DNA from: Spinellus fusiger
Lineage: Eukaryota > Mucoromycota > Mucoromycetes > Mucorales > Phycomycetaceae
Reading direction: 5' to 3'
DNA length: 64,000 bases
Assembly: GCA_025094145.1 (NCBI GenBank)
Contig: JALLLS010000002.1
Coordinates: forward strand, 186,001 to 250,000
Shown: positions 23,215-34,853 of the stretch, piece by piece
Position numbering within the stretch: position 1 is the stretch's first letter
Layout of the letters: each line of letters opens with the position of its first letter
Program-made: the position numbers and the translations under genes
The notes under the pieces: generated by a model
The model's input: only the letters and a program-made list of their open reading frames with translations
Told to the model about the DNA's origin: nothing
Databases searched by the model: none

Positions 23215-25155
23215 CTAGAAGTTCATGTTGAATTCAAAGTGCTGACTTCCACCGCCAAATCCACCTTGGAAGGGGAATCCACCTTGGAAATGGGCAAATG
23301 GATTCTGACCGTGGAATCCATGACTTCCTTGCTGTGATTCAGCATCAAATGGATCTGATCCACTATCAAACTGTTGACGCATTTCTATACAGAAGGAATC
23401 AGTCTTGTGGATACTTGTCTACCTACAATAACAACAATAACAACACTAATAATAAACGTACCCGCATTACTCAACACTTCATAGGCTTGGTTGATCTCTG
23501 CCATCTTACTCTCTGCCTGTTCTTTTGTCAAGTCGCCTGAATACTTGTCAGGATGCCATTCATGGGCTAATTTACGGTAGGCCTTCTTGATGTCACGTGT
23601 GTCCGCATCTCTTGCCACATCTAATCATCAACAAAAGCAGGAACCAAATATCAACATCAATGTCACTGTGGAGGAGGTGCATGTGTGACTGTGTGCAGCA
23701 CTGCTCTACTTTACCTAATATTTTGTAGTAGTCACGCAGTTTGCTTTGACGGATGAATTGCTGTGACTTTTGTAATAATTGCCGTACTTGGTTGTTTTGT
23801 CCACCTGACAGCTCATTGGCCTTTTCTAAATCTGCTACTGCTGCTTCAAACTCACGCTTCTCCAAGTACATCTTTCCACGTGCAATCAGTGCCTCCACGT
23901 GATCTCCATTCAATGCAAGAGTAGCAGAACACCACTTGTCAATCTTGGCTGGCTCCTTTTCCTGCTGTCCATAAATACTACAGGCAGTCTCATAGGCCTT
24001 GAGAGCAAGACGTCTGGGCTGTTCCTTCAAATTGAGGTCGTTTTCTATGTCTTTTTCTTCTTTTTCAATCTCACTGACAAGGCCCTGCTTGGAGGAGGTG
24101 CCTATGAGTCTATTCAGGGCTGTCTGTATCTTCTTCTTCCCCATATCAGCAAGCACACTGTTCAATTCTTTTTCCATCTTCTTAATGAGACGGAAGAGAG
24201 CCTTGCATGCCTTTTGTTCTGGGTCATAGTGCAAACACTGCTTCACTTGGGCCAATGCATGCTGAGCTTCATAAAGAGAGAAGTAGTTGAGCTTGGATAG
24301 CCTCAATAGAAGGGCAGGTTCGGAGGGCGACAGATGAGCAGCACGGCTAAAACAGTGGACATTCATTCATTCATTCATTCATTCAGGAACGGTCAGTCCC
24401 TGCTCTTTCTCTTTCTTGTCATTCTAGGGACTTACGTTAGATCTCCCACAGCTGCTTCAATGTCTCCCTTGGCCAAGTAGCATTCAGCTCTGACCTTTCT
24501 TAGGAGAGTGTATTGAGGGGCAATAGGGGCAGCTGTTGAGACATGCTGAATGCACTGGTCATAGTCCTTGTCTTTAAGTGCACTCTGAGCATCCTGAGCA
24601 GCCTTTTCTGCCACCTTTACAGAAGCAAGCTAAAGAGAAGAAGAAGAAAAAGACACTCAATTCACTCTTCTTACTCCTCACTGTCGATGTGTCTTCTTAC
24701 CAATTCAGCAGCCTCTTTGTTTTTCGGCTGGGCTTTTAGAAAGGACTCAAGATCCACCTGAGCCAGTTGGAAATCACCGCCCTTTGTATAGGTACGGGCA
24801 CGCTGAATAAGTGCCAGATTAAAGTTGGGTCGGAGGGTCAGGATGGTAGTGAAATCATCCAAGGCAGCAGAGGTGCGTCCCAGGGAGAGATAGGCAGTGG
24901 CTCTTTTGTAGTAGGTTTGGTAGTTCTCTGGATCCTGGCCTATTCACACAAGGAACAAGGCGTCAATGCATGTTGGCTAGTCAGAATCCACTTACTGATA
25001 GCAGCATCAAAACTAATCACAGCATCATTGTACTGTCCAGCGGTAAGATATGTATTGCCCTCGGTAAGGTATTCCTGAGTGCTCTTGGCAGACACACTGG
25101 AAGATGAGTGAAGCAAGAGAGGAAGGAGACAAGCCAATAGGAAGGGGTGCTTCAT
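23215..25155 (-). CDS. DNAJC3: P58IPK/DNAJC3-like ER co-chaperone (TPR plus J domain)
   Basis: ER-lumen co-chaperone that holds unfolded client proteins with TPR repeats and activates the Hsp70 BiP through its J domain. Six exons (24996-25155, 24701-24939, 24436-24629, 23715-24346, 23462-23620, 23215-23384) join in frame over GT-AG introns to 517 residues, close to the usual 500 or so. A signal peptide ([20 protein letters not shown]) is followed by TPR units such as [20 protein letters not shown] and [20 protein letters not shown]. The J domain starts [20 protein letters not shown] and contains the essential HPD in AHEWHPDKY. The Gly/Phe-rich end ([14 protein letters not shown]) lacks an ER-retention tetrapeptide. 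It is divergent from the TMEM18 gene. An (ATTC)n run lies in its third intron. Confidence 0.94.
24361..24386. repeat. (ATTC)n microsatellite in an intron
   Basis: Six tandem ATTC units inside the third intron of the DNAJC3-like gene. Confidence 0.8.
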
Positions 25156-25336
25156 GTGGGTTGAAGAAAGAAAGAAAGAAAAGAGGAAAAGGAACGTCGA
25201 TTCTACCCCATAAGCCAAAACGACGGCTCATTATCAGTAGAGAGAACGCTTTATGTGGGGACATTTCATTGGTCAGCACAACACAGCAGTCCCTTTAAAT
25301 GTTGACGCACAGACACTGTCACTTGTTCTATCCGTC
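25156..25336. promoter_or_regulatory. shared divergent promoter region (DNAJC3-like / TMEM18)
   Basis: Only 181 bases separate the two start codons, so both promoters must lie here or overlap the genes. No specific factor site is claimed. Confidence 0.6.
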
Positions 25337-25985
25337 ATGGCACAAGATCTGCTCCAAGGCATCTTGCACACACTCCAGTCCAAGTTGGAGAATGCAGCAA
25401 AACAGAGTGTCTATGATCAATTTGCAGAAGAGACACTCGCCTTTTTCCAATCCGTAAGTGAATCCCCTTTTTTCTTTTTCTTCTTCTTCTGATACCTACT
25501 GAGCTGCTTTTAGATTGATTGGTCCCAGCCGTGGCTTCTTTTTCTCCTTGGATTCCACTGTCTCTGTATGCTAGTACCCATCTTAATACGCAAGAAACAC
25601 ACAGCACTCTCTGTTTATTTCTTTATTCTCTGTATGCTAATTTAACTGCAACATTAAGAGAAAAGAGAGTCCTTACTATGACTTGCCCTCTTTTACAGTA
25701 GGCATGGCAGCACTCACTCAGCCCCTCAATGCCCTGGGTGCGGAGCATTGGCGTTCATTTGCCTCCACCAATTATTTTGATCCTTCAGGACTCTTTATTG
25801 TTACTATTTATGCCTTCCCCCTGCTCATCAATGGATTCCTGACTCTGGTATGTCTATTTTAACATAACAACACTCATCCAAAAACAAACAAATGGCAGAT
25901 GCTCATTCTTAGTGAGGCCATTCATACCATGGTACTAGTGAAAAGACAAATGATGCGCACAGTAGCTACCAAGAAATCCCAATAA
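25337..25985 (+). CDS. TMEM18: TMEM18 homologue (nuclear-envelope membrane protein)
   Basis: Small polytopic membrane protein of the TMEM18 family, found at the nuclear envelope in animals; function in fungi unknown. Four exons (25337-25453, 25514-25631, 25699-25847, 25899-25985) join in frame to 156 residues; human TMEM18 has about 140. Family signatures are IDWSQPWLLFLLGFHCLC (first hydrophobic segment), HWRSFASTNYFDPSGLF, and FPLLINGFLTLMLILSEAIH (last segment), with a basic C-terminus VKRQMMRTVATKKSQ. ATG 25337 is chosen because it gives the short N-terminus usual for the family; the frame is open to 25253. Confidence 0.88.
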
Positions 25986-26689
25986 ATCGGTGCATGGACA
26001 AGACATCTAATAAAATAAGATCAGAACACAAGGCGGTAGTATATAAATAGATAAGTAGGTGGGTAGGTAGGTGGGTAGATAAGTAGGTGGGTGGATAAGT
26101 AGGTAGACAGATAAGTAGAGCTAATTGCATACAGTGGATGGCTTCTTTCTTTCTTTCTCTTCATTTGCCTTTATTAAACTGGCATCCTATGTAGGGTGTC
26201 TTATCTCTGTTTGTGCCACTGTAGTGTAGATAGCAGAGCAATGAAGCAAGTCAATGGGCCTTGGTGGAATTAGAGTAAGAGAATAAAGAGAATCAAGGCA
26301 TTCTACCTTCTATGGCCAATCACCAGTAGTAAACACTGGCTTCTTTCCTTCTATTACAGAAAAATAGTCATCATCATCACACACACACACTCTCTCTCTC
26401 TTAGGGTAGTTGGTAAGAAAGAAAATGAAGAAAGTGAATAGGCATCTTTGTTAATGTCTAAAATAGCCCTATATTAACATCATTCTTCCCTCTTTCCCTT
26501 TATTCAATCACCTACTCATGGAAATATGATCCAATTGATAAATAAATAAAAAAGGTCTATATCAACATTGCACACAAAGTACCACTAAATAAAAATACGT
26601 TGACTCGTAGGAAAACTCATAGGAAACAGTGAAATAGAGACAGAGAACAATGGCAAGTGGTTCCTGAAAACTACCTTTTTTTATTTTGT
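25986..26689. other. intergenic region with a minisatellite
   Basis: No gene is seen. A degenerate array of GTGGGTAG / ATAAGTAG units fills 26045-26118, and (CA)n-(CT)n runs lie at 26378-26402. Confidence 0.5.
26045..26118. repeat. AAGTAGGTGGGTAG-type minisatellite
   Basis: Repeated GTGGGTAG, ATAAGTAG and GTAGGTAG units are visible, imperfect. Confidence 0.75.
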
Positions 26690-26960
26690 ATAATACACTT
26701 TTTTAATTTTATTAAGCGTCTTTTACTCAGTCACACGTCGCACTGAGAGGTCTGACTGGGAAAAACATAGTGAATAAGTCACTTGCAGAAAATTAGAAAA
26801 TGAAAAACAGAAAAAGAAAGAAAAGGAAAGAGAAAATAAGAGAAAAAGACATAAAAATAAAAATATTCTAGACTATGCTATGGCTTTGTTTTCTCGGATG
26901 AGGTTGGTGAGGAGGGATCGAGCACGTTCAGAGACAGTGGAGGAAAGGAAAGGAGAGTTG
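26690..26960 (-). repeat. F1: dispersed repeat of unknown type
   Basis: The inverse of this segment matches 34975-35240: TCTCTGAACGTGC-CGATCCC, CTGCAAGTGACTT, CAGTCAGAC-TCTCAGTGCGACGT and GACGCTTAATAAAA occur in the same order in both. A short frame SERARSLLT-LIREN is shared. No terminal repeats were found; it could be part of a LINE or a MITE. Confidence 0.6.
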
Positions 26961-26981
26961 TGGAAGATATTCATTTAAATA

Positions 26982-28344
26982 CAGTGAAGGTCAATAAAAC
27001 AAGGAAGATTTCAAATTTAGACCATAATTTTACCCTTGAAATTTATTATTATTATTAAACATTCTTCATTTATCGCTTTTCCACTCTAATGTCTACCACA
27101 TCTAACACCACCGAACAAACCAAAAACCTCTTGGAAACAGGAAAAATAAATAGTGACGAATATAACCATTGTCTCATTGATCAAGAGGCCACTGTCAATG
27201 GGACCACTCATGTTGCCATTTCTTCTAGGTTTGGAGTTAGTAAGCAGTCAATTTCTTGTATCGTAAAGAGATACAAGGAAACTGATGCTTCAAGGCCAAA
27301 AGAAGCACCGAGATTAATTCCATTATTAATAAGAGGGACGAGAGAAAGGTCAGTCGCGAAGTGGCAAGAGATTCATTTCAGACAATGGATCAGCTTCGCA
27401 AGCAGATGACCACCCAAGTGTCCATGAACACTTTTAGAAAATTGATGAAGAGTTTTGGCCTGTTTTCTTGAAGGGTGGTTAAGAAACCTTCTCTCACTAT
27501 TAAACACATAAAGCTCAGGCTTGCTTGGGCTAAGGCTCATCTTCGCTGGACTGGGGAAGACTGCAAGACAGTCATCTGGCCTGATGAGTCAAAGTACCAA
27601 CTGATGAGGACCAACAACCGCAACAGAGTGGTGCGCAAGAAGAAGGAGAGACTAATACCAGATAATTTGAAGCCAATGATGAAGTTTGAAGGTAGTAGCG
27701 TGATGGTGTGGGGTTCCTTCTCTGGTGAAGGTGTTGGAAGGCTAGCACCTGTGAAGGGCAGTATAGACAGTAGAGGATACATTGAGATATTAAAGAATAA
27801 CCACTGCCCTGATCTGGCTCAACTCAAGGCACTGAATCCAGAGATTGATTATGTTCTTCAATAGAACAATGCTAGCGGTCATAAAAGCAAAGAGTTCAGG
27901 TTGTGGAAGGCACAAGAGAGCATTGCCACTATGGAGGGGTGGCCCTCTCAAAGCCCTGACCTGAACCCAATTGAGCATCTTTGGGAGAAGCTGGACAGAG
28001 CACTTCGGAAGAAGATGACCCCAGAAAGCACCCTCCAGGATCTGAAGGCTCTCCTGGTCCAAGAATGAGAAAGAATTCCCAAGGAGGTTACCGACAACCT
28101 CATTGGCAGCATGCATTGAAGATGTAAGGCTGTAATAGAGGCCGAGGGTGGAAACATCAGATGCTAAGAGTTTTAACCCATTAAATCTGTATTTATTATC
28201 CAGTTGACCTTTTTTATACTTCATCCAATTTCGAAGTCTCTACTGTGTGTTTAATATATGTTTTTATGACAAAGAATAAGTATTTCTTATTACAGAAGCA
28301 TACTGGAAAATGAAAAGTAATCCTTATTATTTTGACTTCCACTG
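26982..28344 (+). mobile_element. C1: Tc1/mariner-like transposon, degenerate
   Basis: Flanked by TA on both sides (26980-26981, 28345-28346). The left end CAGTGAAGGTCAATAAAACA followed by AGGAAGATTTCAAAT matches the right end of C3 in inverse. Its right end abuts the target duplication of LINE copy G1. Confidence 0.8.
27089..28167 (+). pseudogene. C1 transposase, DDE type, broken
   Basis: N-terminal helix-turn-helix region (VAISSRFGVSKQSISCIVKR) from ATG 27089, then a frame change after about 27310. The catalytic half reads KTVIWPDESKYQL (first D), SSVMVWGSFSGEGVGR, a stop at the place of the second D (YVLQ*NNAS), and SPDLNPIEHLW with the E. Further stops follow (QE*ERIP, SMH*RCK). Clearly dead; identity as a Tc1/mariner transposase is firm. 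Confidence 0.85.
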
Positions 28345-28355
28345 TATGAGTGCCA

Positions 28356-29160
28356 CTGCCAATGTGGCCACCCATCTGCCAATCGGGACCACTTTCTCAC
28401 TTGCACATTCGTTGATCATGAACACTTCACGTTCTTGTTCTTCTTAGTTCCTGCACCACCACAAGACGTTCATCCAATTGACTATTGTCTAAATCTTCTG
28501 TCGCGTACGGTTAAATCTTTTGTTAAATGGCGAGATCTCTGGCCCAGTTTGTTAATCCTGATTCAAGCCATTGATCGAGCCACATCTACTAGAGACTTTA
28601 AGGTAGAGCCATCAGCTGGTAGCTTGCTCATTGAGGCTGCTGATGGGTGTGTTGAGCGGGAATGCCAACACCGCCATAGAGTGCAAAGACTCCTTCAGCA
28701 ACAGACACTGTATCCTCACTTCTCTTCCGATCTCTCCTCTACCACCCATTCTTAACCTGTTTAGTAAATCCATAAGCTGCTAGTGTAGTTACTGTATTTA
28801 TTTTCAGGATTGTCCAAGTTGCTCTAAGTATCCTTTGTTGGATTTCGAATTGCCACAGGATGACAGTTATCTTTTTTGGTGTCCTGGTTTCCTTGCTGAC
28901 TGTATGGCCTTTTGGATGTCTATTCTTAACTTAGCATTTACTGTCATTTCTACTCATTTTTCTTTATCATTTTTTCCTCATTTGAGGTTTTTTGTTTCCC
29001 TGTCCTTTTGTTTCCCTCCTCTTTGCATTTATTTTTTCACTTTTTTATTTGAAGTGTTTATATGTTTATCTTAATCTTTCAGACGATCTTATAGGGTGGC
29101 TGAAATACCCAATGCACGAATAACAAAAAAAATACCCAAAAATAAAAAATACTTTGAACT
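28356..29160 (+). mobile_element. G1: 5'-truncated LINE copy
   Basis: Bounded by a 12-base target duplication GTATGAGTGCCA (28344-28355) and GCATGAGTGCCA (29161-29172), one mismatch. It ends with the family 3' end AAAAATACTTTGAACT. Inside are pieces of what looks like the C-terminus of a LINE ORF2: WRDLWPSLLILIQAIDRA, then a Cys-rich end DCPSCSKYPLLDFELPQ and WCPGFLADCMAFW. Stops and frame changes interrupt it. The non-LTR nature is inferred from target duplications, constant 3' end and variable 5' truncation. Confidence 0.7.
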
Positions 29161-29172
29161 GCATGAGTGCCA

Positions 29173-29459
29173 GTAAATCAGCATTTCAAATACACCGGTA
29201 TTCTAAATAAATGGCAATGTCAAAGCCGAAATACTCTTTTTCTTCTCTGTCTATTCTTCTTCACATAATAAAAATTAAAAATGATATAAAAAATACCACT
29301 ATCCATAAACTGACTATCTTAGGTAATATTCTATATTTCATTTCAATACCAAAACTTCATGTTAGTTTCTTCATAATTAATAGTCCAACATGCCGATGTA
29401 TCAAATACAACACTTACACATTGACTTGTATTCAACTACTTGTACGTACTATCTCACAG
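29173..29459. other. unassigned DNA between LINE copies
   Basis: AT-rich; a 96-codon frame has no recognised family. Confidence 0.4.
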
Positions 29460-29470
29460 TTCTATAATGC

Positions 29471-29618
29471 AGTTCAAAGTGTTTTTTATTTTTGGGCGTG
29501 ATTTTCTATTCGTGCATTGAGCATATTAGCCACCCTGTGAGATTGTTTGAAAAATTAAGATAAGCATAGAAACACTTCAAATACAAAAGTGAAAAATAAT
29601 AATAAGCAATGAATGGAT
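29471..29618 (-). mobile_element. G3: short 5'-truncated LINE copy
   Basis: A 148-base inverse copy of the G 3' end, flanked by TTCTATAATGC (29460-29470) and TTCTATAATAC (29619-29629), an 11-base target duplication with one mismatch. The duplication runs into the first base of Tc1 element C2. Confidence 0.75.
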
Positions 29619-29628
29619 TTCTATAATA

Positions 29629-30986
29629 CAGTGTCTGGTGGAAAACATATAAAAGTACTCATTTTCCGATAGGATTCTTGTTTGGGGAAATATTTATTAC
29701 AGGTAATAAAAACACACATTAAACACATAATAGAAACGTGAAAATTGGATGAAGTATAAAAAAGGTCAACTGGATAATAAATACAGATTTAATGGGTTAA
29801 AACTCTTAGCATCTGATGTTTCCACCCTCGGCCTCTATTACAGCCTTACATCTTCAATGCATGCTGCCAATGAGGTTGTCGGTAACCTCCTTGGGAATTC
29901 TTTCTCATTCTTGGACCAGGAGAGCCTTCAGATCCTGGAGGGTGCTTTCTGGGGTCATCTTCTTCCGAAGTGCTCTGTCCAGCTTCTCCCAAAGATGCTC
30001 AATTGGGTTCAGGTCAGGGCTTTGAGAGGGCCACCCCTCCATAGTGACTATGCCTCTCCGATTCTTTTATTTTCTTGTCTCCTTACTAGTATGGCAACTG
30101 TCATCGTCTTGTTGATGAACATAGCCTGCCACTGGATTCAGTACGTAAAGACAATCCAGATCGAGGCAATGGGTCTTATCTAAAATACTGGTGTAATTGG
30201 CACTGTTTATAGACCTCTCTACCGTAACAAGTTTACAAACACCACCAGAAAATGAACCCTATACTATCACCCCAACACCACCAAACTTCATGGTGGGTTT
30301 TATGTTCTTTGGGAGCATCCCCTCCTTTCTTTGCACCACTCTGTTGCGGTTGTTAGTCCTCATTAGCTGGTACTTTGACTCATGGGACCAGATGACTGTC
30401 TTCCAGTCTTCTGTCCAGTGAAGGTGGGCCTTAGCCCAAGCAAGTCTCAACTTCTTGTGCTTATTGGTAAGAGAAGGTTTTATGACTACCCTGTAAGAAA
30501 ATAAGTCAAAACTCTTCATCATTTTTCTAAAAGTGTTCATGGACACTTGAGTGGTCATCTGATTGCAAAGTTGATCTATTGTCTGAAATAAATCCCTTTC
30601 CACCTCCCATACAACCTTTCTCTCATCCATCTAGCTAAAAATAGGTTTTAGCCCGGAGCCCTTCTCTGATTTTAAATAGCCACTTTCCCTGTAATTCTTC
30701 ATAATGAGGCTGATAGTGGAATGACTAACACCAAACATGGCTGCAATATCCACTTGGCTGGTTCCCTTTATGGTGGCCTCGCAAACATTGAGTTGACAAG
30801 CAAATTAATCGATTTTTTTTTCTGTTTCCAATAGGCTTGTTGGATTATTCAGTGGTGTCATAAATAATAGATATTATAGCGGAAAAAGGAAGAAATAGGG
30901 AATAAGTATTAAAAATGAAAAAGGTTATATATATTCTGCTAAACACTGTAGATTTGAAATCTACCTAAGATTTTTGAGAGTCACTG
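29629..30986 (-). mobile_element. C2: Tc1/mariner-like transposon, degenerate
   Basis: TA at 29627-29628 and 30987-30988. The left end CAGTGTCTGGTGGAAAACAT resembles that of C4 (53063). Positions 29742-30045 are identical, in inverse orientation, to 27929-28231 of C1, while the flanks on both sides differ. Confidence 0.78.
29806..30861 (-). pseudogene. C2 transposase, broken
   Basis: The N-terminal part is riddled with stops. The central part reads FRKMMKSFDLFSYRVV, KKLRLAWAKAHLHWTEDWK and TVIWSHESKYQLM, with His in place of the first catalytic Asp. A foreign or rearranged stretch (about 30046-30200) replaces the region of the second Asp. The C-terminal part with SPDLNPIEHLW is the tract shared with C1. 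Confidence 0.8.
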
Positions 30987-30988
30987 TA

Positions 30989-32263
30989 TCAATCCTTGAA
31001 TAAATAATCCACGCCCAATTGAATTTAATAATTACCAAAGACTTTATAATATAAAACTCTTATCTTTGCATAAAACTCTTCTTCTTTCAAAATAGTGTTA
31101 AACCAACACAACACGTCATATACATTGTCAGAAACTCATATTCTCCACGAATAGGATAAAGCAAAAGATAGAATATTATGGGATATCTATTACCAGTTTA
31201 AGACTTGATTAACGTTGACTGTGATCATGGGTATAGTTAAGATATAAAAAAAACCACAGTTCAGGATAGTATTAGAAAAGTTAATAAACACATATCACTA
31301 TCACATTTGGAATCATAAAAACCCCAAAAAGTTAATGAGAATGGCCCTGAACACTTGGAATATGTTATTAGAAAGATTTTATTTGCTTCATGCGATCAGC
31401 TGAAATCGAATATGTTGAAGATTCAGGTGGATGTATGTAGAAACACCATTATCAGCTACTGCAATCAGTTAGGGTTTGGATCTTTTTCTCTAGTTCACAA
31501 TCCAGCTTTAACTGTAAAACACAAAGAGAAACGGCTTCGTTGGGCTAAGGAACATGTCAATTGGACGAACAACCAGTGGAAAGGCGTCATCTGGTATGAT
31601 AAGTCCAGGTACACCGCGAGAGGGAACAATAGAGGTGCCCTTGTCATCAGAAAAGTTGGAGAATGGTATAGTCTTAACTATGTTGTTCCAACAACGAAGT
31701 TTGGTGGTGGTGGGGTCATGCTTTGGAGCTGTTTTTTTGTGCGGGTGGATTTGGCCCATGAGTCCCTGTTGATGGCACTGTAAGCCAAGATGAATATATC
31801 AATATTTTGGCTGGTGATTTCCATCTTTGGTTCATGGAATTGCATCATAAAGAGGATAGGGAGTTTCTGTTACAAGAAGATGGTGCTAGTTGTCATACTG
31901 GGGCCTATGCCAGATGGTGGAAAGAGACGCATCAAATTAGGGTTTTCTTAGTACTGACCCGCACAAAGTCCTGACTTAAACCCAATTGAACATGTCTGGT
32001 GGGCCTTGGAAAGACAAATTGAATTAAGAAGGGTATCTATTAACAATGTAGAAGGTTTGAGGGCTCTACTTGTAGAAGAGTGAGAGAGATTTTGTGTTAA
32101 AATTGTATAACGATGAGTTCAGAGTATGACAGATAGATATCAGGCAGTCATTGATGCCAAAGGAGGCCATACAAAGTATTAATTCTTATTATTTTTTCTA
32201 TTTATTGAAAATAGATATGTTGAGCTTTGGTTTGCTTAAGTTCGAAGCTCTTAGATCAAATGC
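30989..32263 (+). mobile_element. D1: Tc1/mariner-like element, degenerate
   Basis: Shares about 1 kb with D2 (62398 onward), from TCAATCCTTGAATAAATAAT to TTGAAGCT-ATATCAAATG. No inverted repeat was found at its ends, so borders are taken from where the two copies stop matching. Confidence 0.65.
31355..32182 (+). pseudogene. D1 transposase, broken
   Basis: An open frame of 142 codons covers the middle: LTVKHKEKRLRWAKEHVNW, GVIWYDKSRYTARGNN (first Asp kept, usual ES replaced by KS), then TTKFGGGGVMLWSCF. After a frame change come FLLQEDGASCHTGAY (second Asp) and SPDLNPIEHVWWALERQIEL, with stops, to DAKGGHTKY. Typical Tc1/mariner order; inactive. Confidence 0.82.
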
Positions 32264-33290
32264 AATGTGGTTTGGAGGTGGTGGAGTGATGGTATAGTCT
32301 GTCTCGATGGGGAGGGTGTTGGGAGATTGATTGTAGTGTAGGATAGAAATAAACTCTGACAAGTATATCAATGTCTTGAGAGAAGCCTAGTGCTATGAAC
32401 TCAAACATTTCTTTCATAAACCCTGAAGCCATTCACCACTTACAGGAGTACAATGATAGACTCCATGTTAGTAAAACAACTCGATAATAGATGGCTATAA
32501 ATAGTATAATTATTGACTCTTTACTAGCCCTTGCAGAGTTCCAATCTCAATTCAATTGAGCATATGTGGGCCCACCTCAGGAAGTTAATCAGGAAGAACG
32601 GGAGGTATAGAATAGGCAGTGATGCCACACCTATTCGCATGGATGGCCGTAGAAAAGTAAGAAATCGGCGAAGTTGCTGAAAATAGTTAGAATAATAAAA
32701 TATTTCATAAGGGAAATGTATATAATAGCTAGGTGTACCTTTTAATAATAATAATAATAATAAAGAGAATTCAACACACATCTTTGATTCCGCAAGAAGA
32801 GTGGTTTATACCCTAAGGTGAAGAATAGTTGTTGGTTCTTGCTCTGTTCCTGTTTGTTCCCTTTGTCTTTCCTTTTCGTTGTTCTGCCTTTAGGAAGATC
32901 ACCTTTATCTTTCTTCTTCTGCTCCTACAGGCCTACTCTCAGATTATCTCTACCAGACCGCCACAGCCATAATTTCTCGCAGCCTTAGAAAGACGAGTTT
33001 CCCCATCTACCACACACGAGCCCTCCAGCTTATACACCCGCAAGAGTAACCAGCCTTTCCCCAAGGTCCTGCGTGTCTCTTAACTCATCCCGATTGCCCA
33101 AAACTATAGATGGTTTAATTCGCCAAGGAAAAGTTGGAAGCTGCTCTGATACTGGAATAGAGTAAAATATTGAAAGAAGTAACAGGCATCCTCATTACCT
33201 GTATGGGGCGGAGATGCTAGGCTGTAATAGATGCCAGATGTGGTCACAGTGGTTGTTATATAACCTTGTAAGAAATCCACCTTTTTTTTA
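32264..33290 (+). mobile_element. A3: fragment of an A-type Tc1 element, split by an insertion
   Basis: Sequence parallel to the second half of A1/A2 transposase (FGGGGVMV-like start, then GECY-ELK-like region, EHMWAHLRKLIRKNG). It is interrupted at about 32611 by some 500 bases of unrelated repeat DNA (with (AATAAT)n at 32744-32763 and pyrimidine-rich DNA sharing GAGTAACCAGCCT with 2798-2830). It resumes at about 33115 with AKEKLEAALILE and continues to the end of the A transposase (GHSGY) near 33258. Confidence 0.65.
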
Positions 33291-34371
33291 TTAGTATAAT
33301 CACTCTTTTATTTATCAATTAAGGCTTTTACGTCTCTATATAATGGATTCATAAAGTTATTAAAATATCTTTGGAGTTTTATGAGATATAAAGTTGATTC
33401 CTTTTATGTAATTATTTTATTGAAAATAAAAAGCATTATAATAATCAATAATGAATCAATTGAATTGAGTTTTTAAAAATAATATATCTTACATGGTTCA
33501 AACTTCGTGGGCTATTCTATGAAAGGTATTGACTTTGCTCCATTAATTTCTGCTTCTTAACAGTGAGGACCTATGTTTTTGACAGCTACTAAATGCTCCT
33601 ATTTAAAAATTGAAGTATGTTTTGAGCACGTTGTCGTGAAGACTTTTCTCTACAATTGGAAGAATCACACTTTTGGGAATTAGGACTCATTTATTACTAA
33701 ACTAAGAAGGGGACGCTATCGAATATCAATGTATGTCGATAGTTCATAGTGCTTAGATAGTATACCCCTAAAGCTAAATTCATTAGAAAAAGTATAAAAG
33801 ACTTAGTAGTTCCATTCAATAAACAATAGAGTTTAACTAAACGTTCTACTGTTCCGTCTAACTTTGACCTAGAAACCTAAAGACAACAATGTGGTACTCA
33901 TCAGAAAAAAGGCATAGTAATGATTTGAAATTATTCACTTTAGTGAATAGAAACAATTTTAAAATAATTGTCCAATCAGAATACTGTTCTAAAGCACGAT
34001 ATCAAAAGGGAATTATATAAAATCTAGAGTTTATTTTGTATCTGTTAGTGATATTTACCTCACTACACTAAGATTTAATTTTAGTTAAGATTCAGATTGT
34101 ACCGAGAATAGGATATTACGATTGAACGGAACATATCCATACATTTAACTCACACCTTAACATACCACCTATTCTACATCATTCTTATAGCTTCTACCAT
34201 AAGCAGAATCAATTAAATTATATTATATTTATATAATCCAGATAATAAACAGGGTAGCTATTACACTTTTAACTAAGCAATCTATATTTGCATTTGAGCT
34301 TAGAGATAATGTGTACTATAATTTTGCTTCTTTGATTAACTAGAGAAAAGTCATCTGTACACGTACAGTTC
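33291..34371. other. AT-rich DNA, nothing recognised
   Basis: No supported frame, repeat or RNA gene is seen. Confidence 0.45.
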
Positions 34372-34372
34372 A

Positions 34373-34853
34373 AACTATTTTTATTTTTGGGCGTGATTTG
34401 CTATTCGTGCATTGTAGCCACCTTGTGAGATGGTTTGAAAAAAATGGGATATACATAGAAATACTTCAAATATAAAACCTCAAGTCAGTGAAAGATGATA
34501 AAAAAAATGAGTAGAGATGACATTAAAATGCTAAGTTAAGAATAGACATCCAAAAGACCATAAAGTCAGCAAGGAAAACAGGACACCAAAAAAGATAACT
34601 GTCATCCTGTGGCAATTCGAAATCCAACAAAGGATACTTAGAGCAACTTGGACAATCCTGAAAATAAATACAGTAACTACACTAGCAGCTTATGGATTTA
34701 CTAAACAGGTTAAGAATGGGTGGTAGAGGAGAGATCGGAAGAGAAGTGAGGATACAGTGTCTGTTGCTGAAGGAGTCTTTGCACTCTATGGCGGTGTTGG
34801 CATTCCCGCTCAACACACCCATCAGCAGCCTCAATGAGCAAGCTACCAGATGA
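34373..34853 (-). mobile_element. G8: LINE G fragment, inverse orientation
   Basis: The inverse of the family 3' end (AGTTCAAACTATTTTTATTTT) starts at 34373. It continues through the CPSC end of ORF2 (34590-34660) to the WRDLW-side segment (CTACCAG at 34853). No clear target duplication is seen. Confidence 0.7.

Noticed and set aside
27790..30183. Two nearly identical 144-codon frames (27790-28224 minus, 29749-30183 plus)
   Set aside because: They are antisense to the shared C-terminal tract of the C1 and C2 transposases, so not a gene pair.
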